From assembly GCA_949283125.1 (NCBI GenBank), contig CASDRK010000002.1, forward strand, positions 62,001 to 126,000: a DNA stretch of 64,000 bases, written 5' to 3'. This document shows positions 1 to 9,554 of this stretch, one piece after another. The translations under genes were made by a program, and so were the position numbers. The DNA comes from an uncultured Clostridia bacterium. GTDB lineage: Bacteria > Bacillota > Clostridia > Christensenellales > Borkfalkiaceae. The first letter of the stretch is position 1. Each line of letters opens with the position of its first letter. The notes beneath the pieces were generated by a model, which searched no databases, was not told where the DNA came from, and was given only the letters and a program-made list of their open reading frames with translations.

Positions 1-1116
1 GCCGTACAGCGCGTCTGCCACATGCGTGCGCTCCATGTAAGAGTTGAACACCGCAAGGCCTTCCAGATCGCTTATCTGCCAGACCAGCGCGCCGAGGAAG
101 ATGAGCGCGGCGAACACTATGGCCGTTACGACCACCGCGCCGAACGCACCGTCTATGGCGGCGACCGTTTCAAACGAGCGAAGCTTTTCGACCGAGCGGG
201 GAATGAACACGCAGATTATTATGGCGGGTATGAGCAGGATAACGAACAGCCCGGCCGCAACCACCGCATTGCCTATCACTTCGGCAGTGAAGCCGGCGGC
301 GTCAAGCGAGCTCTGCATGCCGGAGAGCGCTCCTGCGAGCAGATTGTCGTACACGCCCGAAGATACCGAACCGAACAGGTCGGTCCGGAAAGCCATATAA
401 TATGCCAGATAGCCCGCGCCCGCGAGCACGCCGAGCACGAGCAGCGCGGAGAGCGCCGAGAGTATGCCGCCGTGATAGCCGAGACGAATGCACATGCACA
501 TGAGCGTGACGACGAGAAGATCTATGGCAAGCGCGGAACCTTCGCCCTGCCAGAATGCGCCGGAGTATATGTACTCGTCGAGCGCGTCCTTGGCGGCGGT
601 TATGCCGGCCGCGTCGATGACGAGCAGTGCGAGCGCGCCTATTATTACGACTGCGACAAATATGTTGAGCGTGAGCGTTATGGCGCCGAACACGCGGTCG
701 ACGACGCCCCATGCCCCCCTCCTGCGTCTGAAGCGCACGCGGGAGTATTTGCGGTAGGCCTTTTTGTCGCCCTTGTCCAGCGAAAGCAATATGCGCATGT
801 CGTTGTCCTCCATATCGTCGTACTGACGATAGAAGGAGAGCTTTGCGCCGACGGCAGTGCGCTTTTTGAGAAAGCGCCTTACGAGAGCGAAGAGCAGAGT
901 GAGAACGAGCAGCGCGCACGCAACCACCCCGAGGATTATCATGCCGTGCCAGTCGCCTTCCGGGATAAATCCGGCGCGGTCGACGACGAAACAGACGAGC
1001 GTGGCGCCGGCAACGGTGCCGCCCCATGAAGAAAGGCGTATGTAGCCGAAGCAGAAGCCGACTATAATGCCTATTGCGGCGATTATGCACACCGCCAGTA
1101 TGATGTATAATGACAT
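1..1116 (-). CDS. Polytopic membrane protein, partial (runs off left edge)
   Basis: An open frame of 372 codons without a stop runs from the ATG at 1116 to base 1, so the C-terminus lies outside the window. A GGAGAGG ribosome site sits 8 nt before the ATG. At least seven hydrophobic segments alternate with short polar loops; the first covers about residues 2-25, and a basic, Arg-rich cytoplasmic loop lies near residues 105-130. A segment around residue 130 (GVVDRVFGAI) resembles the Asp-Arg/Gly pattern of CvpA-like proteins, but the match is short and I do not assign a function. It begins 18 bp after the glnS stop on the same strand, so it is probably the last known gene of the fhs-glnS transcript. 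Confidence 0.75.
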   Translation of the reverse strand, partial: MSLYIILAVCIIAAIGIIVGFCFGYIRLSSWGGTVAGATLVCFVVDRAGFIPEGDWHGMIILGVVACALLVLTLLFALVRRFLKKRTAVGAKLSFYRQYDDMEDNDMRILLSLDKGDKKAYRKYSRVRFRRRRGAWGVVDRVFGAITLTLNIFVAVVIIGALALLVIDAAGITAAKDALDEYIYSGAFWQGEGSALAIDLLVVTLMCMCIRLGYHGGILSALSALLVLGVLAGAGYLAYYMAFRTDLFGSVSSGVYDNLLAGALSGMQSSLDAAGFTAEVIGNAVVAAGLFVILLIPAIIICVFIPRSVEKLRSFETVAAIDGAFGAVVVTAIVFAALIFLGALVWQISDLEGLAVFNSYMERTHVADALYG

Positions 1117-1134
1117 ATAAAGACCTCTCCGAGG

Positions 1135-2784
1135 TTATTTATTGAAGTTATCCTTGAGCGTGACTATCTCCGAGAGCACCGTCTCGCCGCCGTCCGAGCA
1201 CTTTTTGTAATAGCCCGTGCGCATCAGCTGATAGGGCTTGTCGTCCTCGCCTTCGGCAACGTAAGGTTCGCACTTGCCGTAAAACACCCTTTCGCTCTCG
1301 CCGTCGAGGCGCTCGGCATAGTCCTGATCGGGGTACTGTTCGTCCCTGAGAAGGGGGCGATACTTTCTGAACTGCACGTCGCGGCCGTACTTTGCGTCCA
1401 CCCAGTGTATGACGCCCTTGGCCTTTATGTCGCTTTTCACCTCGCTGCCCGAACGCGTTTCGGGGAAATAGGTGCAGAAGATCTCCTCCACCTCCCCCGC
1501 GTCGTTCAGCCTGACGTCGTCGCAGCGCACGATGTACGCCGCCTTGAGACGCACGTTGGCGCCCTTTGTAAGGCGCTTGTACTTGGGCGGGGGCACCAGA
1601 GCGAAGTCGTCGCGGTCGATATATACAGTGCCCGAAAATCTGACCTTCCTGACTGCGCCGCTGCCGTCGGCGGGGTTTATTTCAAAGTCGAGCTCCTCCT
1701 CGCCTTCGTAATTGGTTATGGTGAGTTTTACCGGGTCGAGCACCGCCATGGCCCTTTCGGCCGTGCGGTTCAGCTCGTCGCGGATGCACTCGTCCAGCTG
1801 CGCGAGGCTGACAACGGAGTAGTTTTTGGCCACGCCGACGTCGGCGCAGAATTTTTTTAGCGCCTCGGGCGGCACACCGCGGTTTTTGAGGCCCATTATC
1901 GTGGGCATGCGCGGATCGTCCCAGCCGCGGACGAAGCCTTCGTCCACCAGCTTTTTAAGATAGCGCTTGGACATGAGCGTGTTGGTTATGTTGAGCCTTG
2001 CGAACTCTATCTGACGGGGAACGGGCGCGGGAAAACCGGCCTTTTCGATGACCCATTCGTAGAGCGGGCGGTGATTTTCAAATTCGAGCGAGCACAGCGA
2101 ATGCGTGACGCCCTCTATGGCGTCTTCGACGGGGTGGGCAAAATCATACATGGGATAGATGCACCACTTGTCGCCCTGACGGTAATGGGGAACGCGGGCT
2201 ATGCGGTAGATGACGGGGTCGCGCATGTTTATGTTGGGCGAGGACATGTCTATCTTGGCGCGGAGCACCTTTGACCCGTCGGGATATACGCCCGCCTTCA
2301 TCTCGCGGAAGAGTTTAAGATTTTCCTCAACGCTCCTTTCGCGGTAGGGCGAATTCGTGCCCGGCTGCGTGAGCGTGCCGCGGGTGGCGGTTATCTCCTC
2401 CGCCGACAGATCGCACACATAGGCGTTGCCGTCGAGGATATACTTTTCGGCAATTTCGTACATTCTGTCGTAATAGTCGGAAGCAAACACGAGCTTATCG
2501 TACTCAAACCCCAGCCACTTTAACGCGTCGGTTATGGAATCGACGTATTCGTAGTCCTCCTTGGCGGGGTTTGTATCGTCCATGCGGAGATTGAATTTTG
2601 CCCCGTACTTTTCCTTGACGGCATAATTTATGCACAGCGCCTTTACGTGGCCGATGTGCAGATAGCCGTTGGGCTCGGGCGGAAAGCGCACCTGCAGCTC
2701 GTTGCCGCGGCATTCAAACTTTCCCGCCTGAAGTTCTTCGTTTATTATCTGTTCAATAAAATTGGATGCTTCGGGTAATACCAT
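1135..2784 (-). CDS. glnS: Glutaminyl-tRNA synthetase
   Basis: Charges tRNA-Gln with glutamine in the cytoplasm. The 549-residue protein has the class I signature: PPEPNGYLHIGH with HIGH at residues 43-46, a KMSKS equivalent written MSKR in the middle of the chain, and the C-terminal beta-barrel anticodon-binding region typical of GlnRS (about 550 residues in bacteria). An in-frame TTG at 2799 would add five residues, but I prefer the ATG at 2784. The protein from there begins VLPEASNFIEQII, which aligns with the start of known GlnRS, and a weak GCGAGA lies upstream. It follows fhs by 83 bp on the same strand, with a small GC-rich hairpin between them. A genuine GlnRS, and not only GatCAB, implies direct glutaminylation. 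Confidence 0.96.
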   Translation of the reverse strand: MVLPEASNFIEQIINEELQAGKFECRGNELQVRFPPEPNGYLHIGHVKALCINYAVKEKYGAKFNLRMDDTNPAKEDYEYVDSITDALKWLGFEYDKLVFASDYYDRMYEIAEKYILDGNAYVCDLSAEEITATRGTLTQPGTNSPYRERSVEENLKLFREMKAGVYPDGSKVLRAKIDMSSPNINMRDPVIYRIARVPHYRQGDKWCIYPMYDFAHPVEDAIEGVTHSLCSLEFENHRPLYEWVIEKAGFPAPVPRQIEFARLNITNTLMSKRYLKKLVDEGFVRGWDDPRMPTIMGLKNRGVPPEALKKFCADVGVAKNYSVVSLAQLDECIRDELNRTAERAMAVLDPVKLTITNYEGEEELDFEINPADGSGAVRKVRFSGTVYIDRDDFALVPPPKYKRLTKGANVRLKAAYIVRCDDVRLNDAGEVEEIFCTYFPETRSGSEVKSDIKAKGVIHWVDAKYGRDVQFRKYRPLLRDEQYPDQDYAERLDGESERVFYGKCEPYVAEGEDDKPYQLMRTGYYKKCSDGGETVLSEIVTLKDNFNK

Positions 2785-2867
2785 AAAAAATTCTCGCAAA
2801 AATCATGCTGTGCCGGCGCGCAGGCTCTCCGCCGCACACGCCGCGGAGCCGCATGCCGCCGCTCCGT

Positions 2868-4529
2868 TCAGGACAGCCCTGTTATGACGCCGTTTTCGTC
2901 TATGTCTATTCTTTCGGCGGACGGCACTTTGCCCAGCCCGGGCATGAGCATTATGTCGCCGGCAACGGCCACGATGAATCCTGCCCCGCCCTTATAGGCC
3001 ACGTCCCTGACGTGCACGGTGAACCCCTCGGGACGGGCAAGCTTTTTTGCGTCGTCCGAAAGAGAGTACTGCGTTTTGGCTATTATTACGGGCAGTCCGC
3101 TTATGCCGTTGGCGCGTATCTCCTCCAGCGATTTTTCGGCGCGCTCCGAATAGGTGACCGCGTCGCCGCCGTAAACTTTTTTTACGATGTCTTCTATCTT
3201 GGTTTTGACGTCGTCGTTCAGATCGTAAGCGTATGTAAGGGGCGTTCCGCCGTCGCACAGAGCGACGACCTCGCGAGCGAGCTCCTCGCCGCCGGCACCG
3301 CCCTTGAGAAATACGTCGGTGAATATCGCGCGAGTGCCGGCCGCCGCACAGGCGTCCATGACCGCGGCTATCTCCTCCGCGGAGTCCGTGGCAAATCTGT
3401 TCATCGCCACGACTACGGGACGGGAATAGATATTTTTCATGTTTTCGACGTGCTTTAAAAGGTTGGGAAGCCCGGCTTCGAGCGCGGCGACGTTGCTTTC
3501 GGAGAGCGAATTTTTATCCGCGCCGCCGTGAAGCTTGAGCGCCTTTACCGTGGCGACGACCACAACGCAGTCGGGAGCGATGCCCGCCACGCGGCACTTT
3601 GTGTCGAGAAATTTTTCCGCCCCGAGATCGGCGCCGAAGCCGGCCTCGGTCACGGCGTAATCGGCTACCGTCATGGCCGCGTAGGTGGCCCTGACGGAGT
3701 TGCAGCCGTGGGCTATGTTGGCGAACGGGCCGCCGTGGATCATGGCCGGAGTGCCTTCGAGCGTCTGGACGAGGTTGGGATTTACCGCGTCCTTCAAAAG
3801 AGTGGCCATGGCGCCGTGCGCGTTGAGCTGACGGGCGCGGACGTATCTGCCGGCGGAGTTTACGCCCACGACGATGTTGCCCAGCCGTTCCTTAAGGTCG
3901 GCAAGATCGCGGGCGAGACAGAGCACGGCCATGACCTCGCTTGCGGCGGTTATTTCAAAGCTTTCGCCGCGCTCGTAGTCCGCGCAGCCCTTCATGGAGC
4001 CGGCTTTGCAGCGGAGAGTTATGTCGCGCAAGGCCCTGTCGTTCATGTCCATGCAGCGATGAACGCACACCCTCTGTATATCCAAAGCGTTGCCGCGGAA
4101 TATGTGATTGTCGGTCATGGCGCACAACAGGTTGTTTGCAGCGGTTATGGCGTGCAGATCGCCCGTGAAGTGCAGATTGATGTCGGCCATGGGCACCACC
4201 TGCGCATAGCCGCCGCCGGCGGCTCCGCCCTTGATGCCGAACACCGGGCCGAGCGAAGGTTCGCGCAGAGCAAGGCACACCTTTTTGCCGATGCGGGACA
4301 GCGCGTCGGCAAGGCCGATGGACACGGTGGTCTTGCCTTCGCCGCTGGCGGTGGGATTGATGGACGTTACCAGAACGAGTTTTGCCTTCGGCTCGAAGGA
4401 CGGCATTTTGACCTTGGCCTTGTACTTGCCGTAAAGCTCTATATCCTCCTCTTCCAGCCCGAGTTTGCGCGCTATTTCGCGTATGTCCTTAAGCTTGCAG
4501 CTTTCTGCAATTTCGATGTCGCTCAGCAT
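2868..4529 (-). CDS. fhs: Formate--tetrahydrofolate ligase
   Basis: ATP-dependent ligation of formate to tetrahydrofolate giving 10-formyl-THF, feeding purine and fMet-tRNA synthesis and the methyl branch of the Wood-Ljungdahl route in acetogens. The 553-residue length is normal. The P-loop-like ASGEGKTT is at residues 61-68, followed by the conserved REPSLGPVFGIKGGAAGGGYAQ block and ITAANNLL. The N-terminal DIEIAESCKLKDI stretch is standard for the family. No other Wood-Ljungdahl gene is in this window, so autotrophy cannot be inferred. Upstream on the minus strand a TATAAT at 4561-4566 with a TGTACA 18 bp before it is a plausible promoter; the start has AGAGG 5 nt upstream. Confidence 0.97.
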   Translation of the reverse strand: MLSDIEIAESCKLKDIREIARKLGLEEEDIELYGKYKAKVKMPSFEPKAKLVLVTSINPTASGEGKTTVSIGLADALSRIGKKVCLALREPSLGPVFGIKGGAAGGGYAQVVPMADINLHFTGDLHAITAANNLLCAMTDNHIFRGNALDIQRVCVHRCMDMNDRALRDITLRCKAGSMKGCADYERGESFEITAASEVMAVLCLARDLADLKERLGNIVVGVNSAGRYVRARQLNAHGAMATLLKDAVNPNLVQTLEGTPAMIHGGPFANIAHGCNSVRATYAAMTVADYAVTEAGFGADLGAEKFLDTKCRVAGIAPDCVVVVATVKALKLHGGADKNSLSESNVAALEAGLPNLLKHVENMKNIYSRPVVVAMNRFATDSAEEIAAVMDACAAAGTRAIFTDVFLKGGAGGEELAREVVALCDGGTPLTYAYDLNDDVKTKIEDIVKKVYGGDAVTYSERAEKSLEEIRANGISGLPVIIAKTQYSLSDDAKKLARPEGFTVHVRDVAYKGGAGFIVAVAGDIMLMPGLGKVPSAERIDIDENGVITGLS

Positions 4530-4689
4530 TACAACCTCTGTATAATTGTACTCCTTCTAAATTATAGCACACATCGGCGGCAATTGTACATACTTTTGAC
4601 CAACTTTTTGCAAAAAATTTTGCCGGCGGCGGACAAAAAAAGCAGACAAAAAAAATTTGAGAGCGCGCGGGCGCGCACCGCGCATTCGC

Positions 4690-4718
4690 TTGACTTGACG
4701 CAAGTAATTTAATAAAAT
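4690..4718 (+). promoter_or_regulatory. Sigma-A type promoter of glyS
   Basis: TTGACT (4690-4695), a 17-bp spacer, and TAAAAT (4713-4718) lie about 60 bp before the glyS start, in the divergent gap with fhs. The leader between promoter and start is too short for a T-box, and no terminator hairpin is visible in it. Confidence 0.7.
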
Positions 4719-4778
4719 GATACAGAAAGATTTTTATGTGCGCGAGCATTGCCGCCGACGCGCCGGAGGAGACGTTTT

Positions 4779-6182
4779 ATGGCCGAAAAAAAGAGAGCAG
4801 TGACACAGGACAAATTAGTGGCTCTGTGCAAAAACCGCGGATTCATTTTCCCGGGAAGCGAAATTTACGGCGGACTTGCCAACACGTGGGACTACGGCCC
4901 GCTTGGCGTGGAGCTGAAAAACAATATCAAAAAGGCATGGTGGAAGAAGTTCGTAACCGAAAACACGCTGAACTGCGGCGTAGACTGCGCGATACTCATG
5001 AATACGCGCACATGGAAGGCTTCGGGACATCTCGGCGGATTTTCCGACCCGCTGATGGACTGCAAAAACTGCAAGACGCGGCACCGCGCCGACAACCTTG
5101 TGGAGGCCTACGCGCAAAAGCACGGGCTGGACGTTAAAGTCGAAGCCATGGACAACGACGGGCTGGAAGCGTTTATAAAGGAGCACGGCGTTGTGTGCCC
5201 CGTGTGCGGCAAGAGCGACTTTACCCCCATAAGAAAGTTCAACCTGATGTTCAAGACCTTTCAGGGCGTTACCGAGGACAGCGTGAACACGGTATATCTC
5301 CGCCCCGAAACGGCACAGGGCATATTCGTAAACTTCAAAAACGTTCAGCGCGCTTCGAGAATGCGCGTGCCCTTCGGCATAGGCCAGATAGGCAAATCCT
5401 TCCGCAACGAGATAACCCCCGGCAACTTCATATTCCGCGTGCGCGAATTCGAGCAGATGGAGCTGGAATTCTTCTGCAAGCCCGGCACCGACCTTGAATG
5501 GTTTGGCTACTGGAAGGAATACTGCCGCTCCTTCCTGCTCTCCCTCGGCATGAAGGAGGAAAACCTGCGCCTGCGCGACCACTCGCCCGAAGAGCTGGTG
5601 TTCTATTCCAAGGCGACGACGGACTTTGAATACAGATTTGCCTTCGGCTGGGGCGAGCTGTGGGGCGTGGCTGACAGAACGGACTACGACCTGACCCAGC
5701 ACCAGACGGAGAGCGGCGAGAGCATGGAGTACACCGACCCCGCCACCGGCGAAAAATATATCCCCTACGTAATAGAGCCTTCGCTGGGCGTGGAGAGAAT
5801 GGTTCTTGCATACCTGACGGACGCATACGACGAGGAAGTCGTGGACCCCGCAAAGAACGACACCCGCACGGTTTTGCACCTGCATCCCTTCCTTGCGCCC
5901 TATAAGGCGGCCATACTGCCCCTGCAGAAGAGCCTTTCGGAAAAGGCGGACGAAGTTTACAGGTCGCTGGCCAAAAAGTTCTGCGTGACTTACGACGTGA
6001 CGGGTTCGATAGGCAAGCGCTATCGCCGTCAGGACGAAATAGGCACGCCCTTCTGCATCACCATAGACTTCGACACTCTTGAAAACGACACCGTCACCGT
6101 GCGCGACCGCGACAGCATGGAGCAGATACGCCTGCCCATAGCCGAGCTGGAAACATATATCGAAAAGGCGCTGGACTTTTAA
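4779..6182 (+). CDS. glyS: Glycyl-tRNA synthetase, homodimeric type
   Basis: Class II synthetase that charges tRNA-Gly. At 467 residues it is the alpha2 (eukaryote/archaea-like, GlyQS) type, not the alpha2beta2 GlyQ/GlyS pair. Visible marks are the N-terminal [20 protein letters not shown], motif 2 around [25 protein letters not shown] (Gly pocket), the zinc-finger-like Cys pairs (CKNC, CPVC) in the insertion, and a C-terminal HGTP anticodon domain ending near ALDF. The ATG at 4779 follows GGAGGAG by 7 nt; a longer TTG-initiated frame exists but lacks such a site. The gene stands alone, divergent from fhs, and ends before a strong palindrome. Confidence 0.96.
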   Translation: MAEKKRAVTQDKLVALCKNRGFIFPGSEIYGGLANTWDYGPLGVELKNNIKKAWWKKFVTENTLNCGVDCAILMNTRTWKASGHLGGFSDPLMDCKNCKTRHRADNLVEAYAQKHGLDVKVEAMDNDGLEAFIKEHGVVCPVCGKSDFTPIRKFNLMFKTFQGVTEDSVNTVYLRPETAQGIFVNFKNVQRASRMRVPFGIGQIGKSFRNEITPGNFIFRVREFEQMELEFFCKPGTDLEWFGYWKEYCRSFLLSLGMKEENLRLRDHSPEELVFYSKATTDFEYRFAFGWGELWGVADRTDYDLTQHQTESGESMEYTDPATGEKYIPYVIEPSLGVERMVLAYLTDAYDEEVVDPAKNDTRTVLHLHPFLAPYKAAILPLQKSLSEKADEVYRSLAKKFCVTYDVTGSIGKRYRRQDEIGTPFCITIDFDTLENDTVTVRDRDSMEQIRLPIAELETYIEKALDF

Positions 6183-6211
6183 ATTTATTAAAAAAATGCA
6201 TGTTTAACGCA

Positions 6212-6239
6212 ATTGCCCGCGGCATATGCCGCGGGCAAT
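6212..6239. terminator. Perfect 28-nt palindrome between convergent genes
   Basis: A perfect 14-bp inverted repeat with ATTGCCCGCGGCAT as its arm lies 29 bp after the glyS stop and 23 bp before the stop of the convergent membrane gene. The U-rich tracts on either side are poor. It probably ends both transcripts. Confidence 0.65.
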
Positions 6240-6262
6240 CTGATTTATTAGGTTACACTGCA

Positions 6263-7048
6263 CTATATCCTCTGCGTCTGTTCGACTTCGCTTTGGTCGG
6301 GAGCGGGAAGCGCTGCGCGGGAGAGATCTTCGTTGAAGCGCCTGCGCCAGAAATAGTTTATGGCAAAGATGACGGGCATACCGAGGTTTGTCTCCAGACA
6401 GGAATTGACGAGGAGAGTCTTGATGCTGGCCGCATTCATGGGGCGGATGCCGTTGACGAGCAGGGAAAATTCCCAGCCGAACTGCACGCAGAAACCTATG
6501 AGACAGAGAGTTAGGACATTGACGAAGGCCTTTTGCCCCTCCTTTCTTAAAAGAAGAACGATGAGCACGACGTAGGACACCACCAGCACGATACCCATCC
6601 AGCCGTGGTATACGCCCGTGGTGCGCGAGGTGGTTATGGTAGCTTCGCCGCCCAGTTCGCTTATGGAGGGGGCGATCATCCACCACATTACTATGAGGAA
6701 GAGCCAGTACTTTAAAAGTTTATCGCGGCTGACGCACACCCAAATGAAGGCGAAATTTGTTATGCCGTAGCTCATTGACATCCAAAAGAGCACCCAAAAC
6801 GTGCCCCACGCGTCGGCGAGAGCGCCGTCGATATACACAGTGCGCGTATGGCTCATGAGATAGAAACCGCCGAAATCGACGATCGTATACAGCACGCCAC
6901 CGAAGAGGGCGAAGAGCACGGTTGAACGGCGCTTTTTCCAGATGAGTAATCCGAGGAAAACGAGAATAAAAATGCTATCTAAAATTATGTACAATAAATT
7001 TAAATTGCGAGTGGGAATTATGTTGAGAACTTCATCCGTGACGGGCAT
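6263..7048 (-). CDS. Integral membrane protein of unknown function
   Basis: A 261-residue protein with about seven predicted membrane helices, including LYIILDSIFILVFLGLLIW near residues 19-37 and LFLIVMWWMIAP in the middle, and short charged loops such as KKRRST. The C-terminus is a charged cytoplasmic tail with several Glu and Gln. I do not recognise a family. A strong GGAGGTG lies 8 nt before the ATG at 7048. It is the last gene of a leftward series that may begin at tyrS, with a 70-bp gap after the preceding kinase-like gene, and it faces glyS convergently. Confidence 0.75.
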   Translation of the reverse strand: MPVTDEVLNIIPTRNLNLLYIILDSIFILVFLGLLIWKKRRSTVLFALFGGVLYTIVDFGGFYLMSHTRTVYIDGALADAWGTFWVLFWMSMSYGITNFAFIWVCVSRDKLLKYWLFLIVMWWMIAPSISELGGEATITTSRTTGVYHGWMGIVLVVSYVVLIVLLLRKEGQKAFVNVLTLCLIGFCVQFGWEFSLLVNGIRPMNAASIKTLLVNSCLETNLGMPVIFAINYFWRRRFNEDLSRAALPAPDQSEVEQTQRI

Positions 7049-7118
7049 TGCTTACACCTCCGTTTTTTTTAATATACCACACGTTCATAAATTGCGGATA
7101 AACGGCGGCGCACGCATT

Positions 7119-7634
7119 TTAAATTATCCCTTCAGAGATAAACTCTGCCCAAAACCGCTTCATCCGACGCCTTGTTTTAATTATATACACTTTGCCGTTA
7201 CATGCGGATGCGGCGTTTTTTATACTCCGCCTGCGCGAGCGGGTGCGGCCGCCCCAAAGTATCCATGCGGCAAATTCAAGATCGAACTTTTCGGGGCAGG
7301 GCAGATCGGGACGGGGTCTGCCCTTGTATTTTTTATAGCGCGCCAGCGCCCTGAAAAGACACGCAAACCTGTTCAAGGCGAGCACTATCACAGCGTCGCA
7401 TTCGTCGAAGCGCTGCGGATATGCGTAAAAATAATTTCCCTCTATTATATAATTTTCATTCGCCTGCGCAAACGCCCGGACGGCGGCGTCCACCTCGCCG
7501 CGCGGGCGCGACTGCCAGTTGCCGTACCAGAAAACTTCGTCCAGATGCAGGCATGGTGTGTTTAGTTTTTGCGAAAGGGCGCGGGCAAGCGTAGACTTGC
7601 CCGCGCCCGAATAACCGATTATGCAGATCTTCAT
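7119..7634 (-). CDS. P-loop kinase, topology-modulation/FlaR-like family
   Basis: A 171-residue small nucleotide kinase. The N-terminus MKICIIGYSGAGKSTLA is a Walker A motif (GYSGAGKST, residues 7-15), followed by HLDEVFW, the adenylate-kinase-like Asp-containing strand, and IIEGNY. This combination is typical of proteins labelled topology modulation protein or FlaR, whose substrate is unknown. The C-terminal third is rich in Arg and Lys (RTRSRRR and KTRRRMKRF). It starts 25 bp after the yigZ stop with only a weak GGCGG before the ATG, so it is probably translated from the tyrS-yigZ message. Confidence 0.8.
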   Translation of the reverse strand: MKICIIGYSGAGKSTLARALSQKLNTPCLHLDEVFWYGNWQSRPRGEVDAAVRAFAQANENYIIEGNYFYAYPQRFDECDAVIVLALNRFACLFRALARYKKYKGRPRPDLPCPEKFDLEFAAWILWGGRTRSRRRSIKNAASACNGKVYIIKTRRRMKRFWAEFISEGII

Positions 7635-7659
7635 TTTTATACCGCCGTCATGCCGCAGG

Positions 7660-8295
7660 TTACAGCTCCGCGTCGAACGGGAAGAAATACATGCGCTTCT
7701 GCGAGATGGCGACGCGGCCGTTCAGACGATTGACGAGACCGGCGTCGAACGCCGCCGCGGACGAAGAACGCACCGCGACGGTGAAAGTTACCCCGCTGTC
7801 GTACGCGGTGTTGACTACGGAGCAGTCGTTTTCTCCGAAATAGCGCCTTGCGGGCTCCGCGAGGGAGTAATCCACGGAATATTCGCCCTCGGCGCACTCT
7901 TCATAGCATACAAGTTTTGCCGCGGCCAGATTTTCGGCAACGCTGCCCGAATATGCGCGCACCAGTCCGCCCGCGCCCAGCTTGATTCCGCCGAAATAGC
8001 GGGTGACGACTACGGCCGTCTGAACGAGCTTTTTGGCTTTGAGCACTTCGAGCATGGGCATGCCGGCCGTGCCCTGCGGTTCGCCGTCGTCCGAAAACCG
8101 CAAAAAATTGCCCGTTGAATCGCATATATATGCGTAGCAATTGTGCGTAGCGTCGGCAAATTCCGCCGAAACGCGCGCCACGAACGCGCGCGCCTCGTCC
8201 TCTCCTTCGACGTGCGCCGAGGTGGTTATGAAGCGCGATTTTTCAATTATCCTTTGAGTGCGGCACTCGCCCTTTACAGATAAGTAATTCGCCAT
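7660..8295 (-). CDS. yigZ: YigZ/IMPACT family protein
   Basis: A 211-residue member of the YigZ (UPF0029/IMPACT) family. The N-terminal domain contains the diagnostic KSRFI, THNCYAY, FSDDGEPQGTAGMPML and VVVTRYFGGIKLGAGGLVRAYS segments; the C-terminal DUF1949-like domain covers roughly residues 140-211. The biochemical role is uncertain. Eukaryotic IMPACT binds Gcn1, and the bacterial fold resembles the C-terminal domains of EF-G. The gene lies between tyrS and the kinase, all leftward, separated from tyrS by a long GC hairpin. Confidence 0.9.
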   Translation of the reverse strand: MANYLSVKGECRTQRIIEKSRFITTSAHVEGEDEARAFVARVSAEFADATHNCYAYICDSTGNFLRFSDDGEPQGTAGMPMLEVLKAKKLVQTAVVVTRYFGGIKLGAGGLVRAYSGSVAENLAAAKLVCYEECAEGEYSVDYSLAEPARRYFGENDCSVVNTAYDSGVTFTVAVRSSSAAAFDAGLVNRLNGRVAISQKRMYFFPFDAEL

Positions 8296-8314
8296 ACAAC
8301 TTTATGTATTTTTT

Positions 8315-8344
8315 CCGGCCGGGCGGTCAAAGCCGCCCGGCCGG
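8315..8344. terminator. 12-bp GC hairpin between tyrS and yigZ
   Basis: CCGGCCGGGCGG and its exact complement flank a 6-nt loop. Both neighbours are leftward, but the run of T follows the stem on the plus strand (from 8350), not on the minus strand, so as a leftward terminator it lacks a U-tract. It may be a partial terminator or an mRNA-end stabiliser. Confidence 0.45.
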
Positions 8345-8353
8345 AGACCTTTT

Positions 8354-9541
8354 TTAATTAAATTTTATTCTGATATGCACCTTTTTGCCCTTGTGGAGGA
8401 CGTCGCCGTCCCTGACGGGAGCGTTGATGTCCGAAACCTTTTGCTCGTTTACCGCCACTCCGCCCTGCGCTATCAGCCTGCGGGCTTCGCCGTTGGACGA
8501 GCATATGCCCGCCGCCACAAGCACGGCGACCACGGTGGAATGTTCTGCGGAGACAAACTTTTCGGGAAGATTTTCGCCGTCGCCGCCGAAGGCCGCCTTG
8601 GCCTGCGCGCGCGCCTTTTCGGCCTTTTCGGCGCCGTGGACGAGCTTGGTCAGCTCAAAGGCGAGAATCTCCTTCTTTTCGTTTATGCGGGACGCGTCCC
8701 ACTTTTCCATGTCGGCAATGTCTTCGAGGGAGATGAACGTGAGCATCTTTATGCACTTCATCACGTCGGCGTCGTCCACGTTGCGCCAGTACTGATAAAA
8801 ATCGTAGGGCGGCGTTTTGTTCTCGTCCAGCCACACCGCTCCTTTGGCCGTCTTGCCCATCTTTTTGCCCTCGCTGTTCAAAAGCAGGGTGATGGTCATG
8901 GCGTAGGCGTCCTTGCCGCTCTTTTTGCGTATCAGCTCGGTGCCGGCAAGCATGTTCGACCACTGGTCGTCGCCGCCGAACTGCATGTTGCAGCCGTAGT
9001 GTTCGCTTAAATACCAGAAGTCGTAGGCCTGCATTATCATGTAGTTGAATTCAAGGAAGGACAGACCCTTTTCCATGCGCTGCTTGTAGCATTCGGCGCG
9101 CAGCATGTTGTTGACGGTGAAGCACGCGCCCACTTCGCGCAGAAGCTCTACATAGTTGAGCCGGAGCAGCCAGTCGGCGTTGTTCACCATCACGGCCTTG
9201 TCCTCGCCGAACTCAATGAAGCGCTCCATCTGCCTTTTGAAGCATTCGCAGTTGTGGTTGATCACCTCGTCGGTCATCATGGCGCGCATATCCGTGCGGC
9301 CGGAGGGGTCGCCTATATGCCCCGTTCCGCCGCCGACGAGCACCACCGGCCTGTTGCCGGCCATCTGCAACCTCTTCATAAGGCACAGCGCCATGAAATG
9401 CCCCACGTGCAGACTGTCGGCAGTGGGGTCGAAGCCGATGTAAAAGCGCGCTCCGCCGTTGTTTATAAGCTGACGTATCTCTTCTTCGTCGGTGACCTGC
9501 GCTATGAGGCCGCGGGCCTTGAGTTCTTCGTAAATTCCCAT
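8354..9541 (-). CDS. tyrS: Tyrosyl-tRNA synthetase
   Basis: Charges tRNA-Tyr; 395 residues, class I. HVGH is at residues 45-48, GGGTGHIGDPSGR follows in the Rossmann fold, YNYMIMQAYDF-type residues line the tyrosine pocket, and the KMSKS loop is written KMGKT near residue 230. The C-terminal roughly 70 residues form an S4 RNA-binding domain (EARRLIAQGGVAVN). The ATG at 9541 has AGAGGA 6 nt upstream. The gene lies behind its own consensus promoter and a leader of about 155 nt that holds a Tyr-Tyr leader peptide and an intrinsic terminator (separate entries), which strongly suggests control by attenuation. yigZ and the kinase gene follow on the same strand. Confidence 0.97.
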   Translation of the reverse strand: MGIYEELKARGLIAQVTDEEEIRQLINNGGARFYIGFDPTADSLHVGHFMALCLMKRLQMAGNRPVVLVGGGTGHIGDPSGRTDMRAMMTDEVINHNCECFKRQMERFIEFGEDKAVMVNNADWLLRLNYVELLREVGACFTVNNMLRAECYKQRMEKGLSFLEFNYMIMQAYDFWYLSEHYGCNMQFGGDDQWSNMLAGTELIRKKSGKDAYAMTITLLLNSEGKKMGKTAKGAVWLDENKTPPYDFYQYWRNVDDADVMKCIKMLTFISLEDIADMEKWDASRINEKKEILAFELTKLVHGAEKAEKARAQAKAAFGGDGENLPEKFVSAEHSTVVAVLVAAGICSSNGEARRLIAQGGVAVNEQKVSDINAPVRDGDVLHKGKKVHIRIKFN

Positions 9542-9554
9542 AACTTTTCCTCTG

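Noticed and set aside
22-1029. A 335-codon plus-strand ORF at the left edge
   Set aside because: It is the antisense shadow of the membrane protein gene, with a composition rich in Arg, Glu and His and no domain; the minus-strand frame has a good ribosome site and helices.
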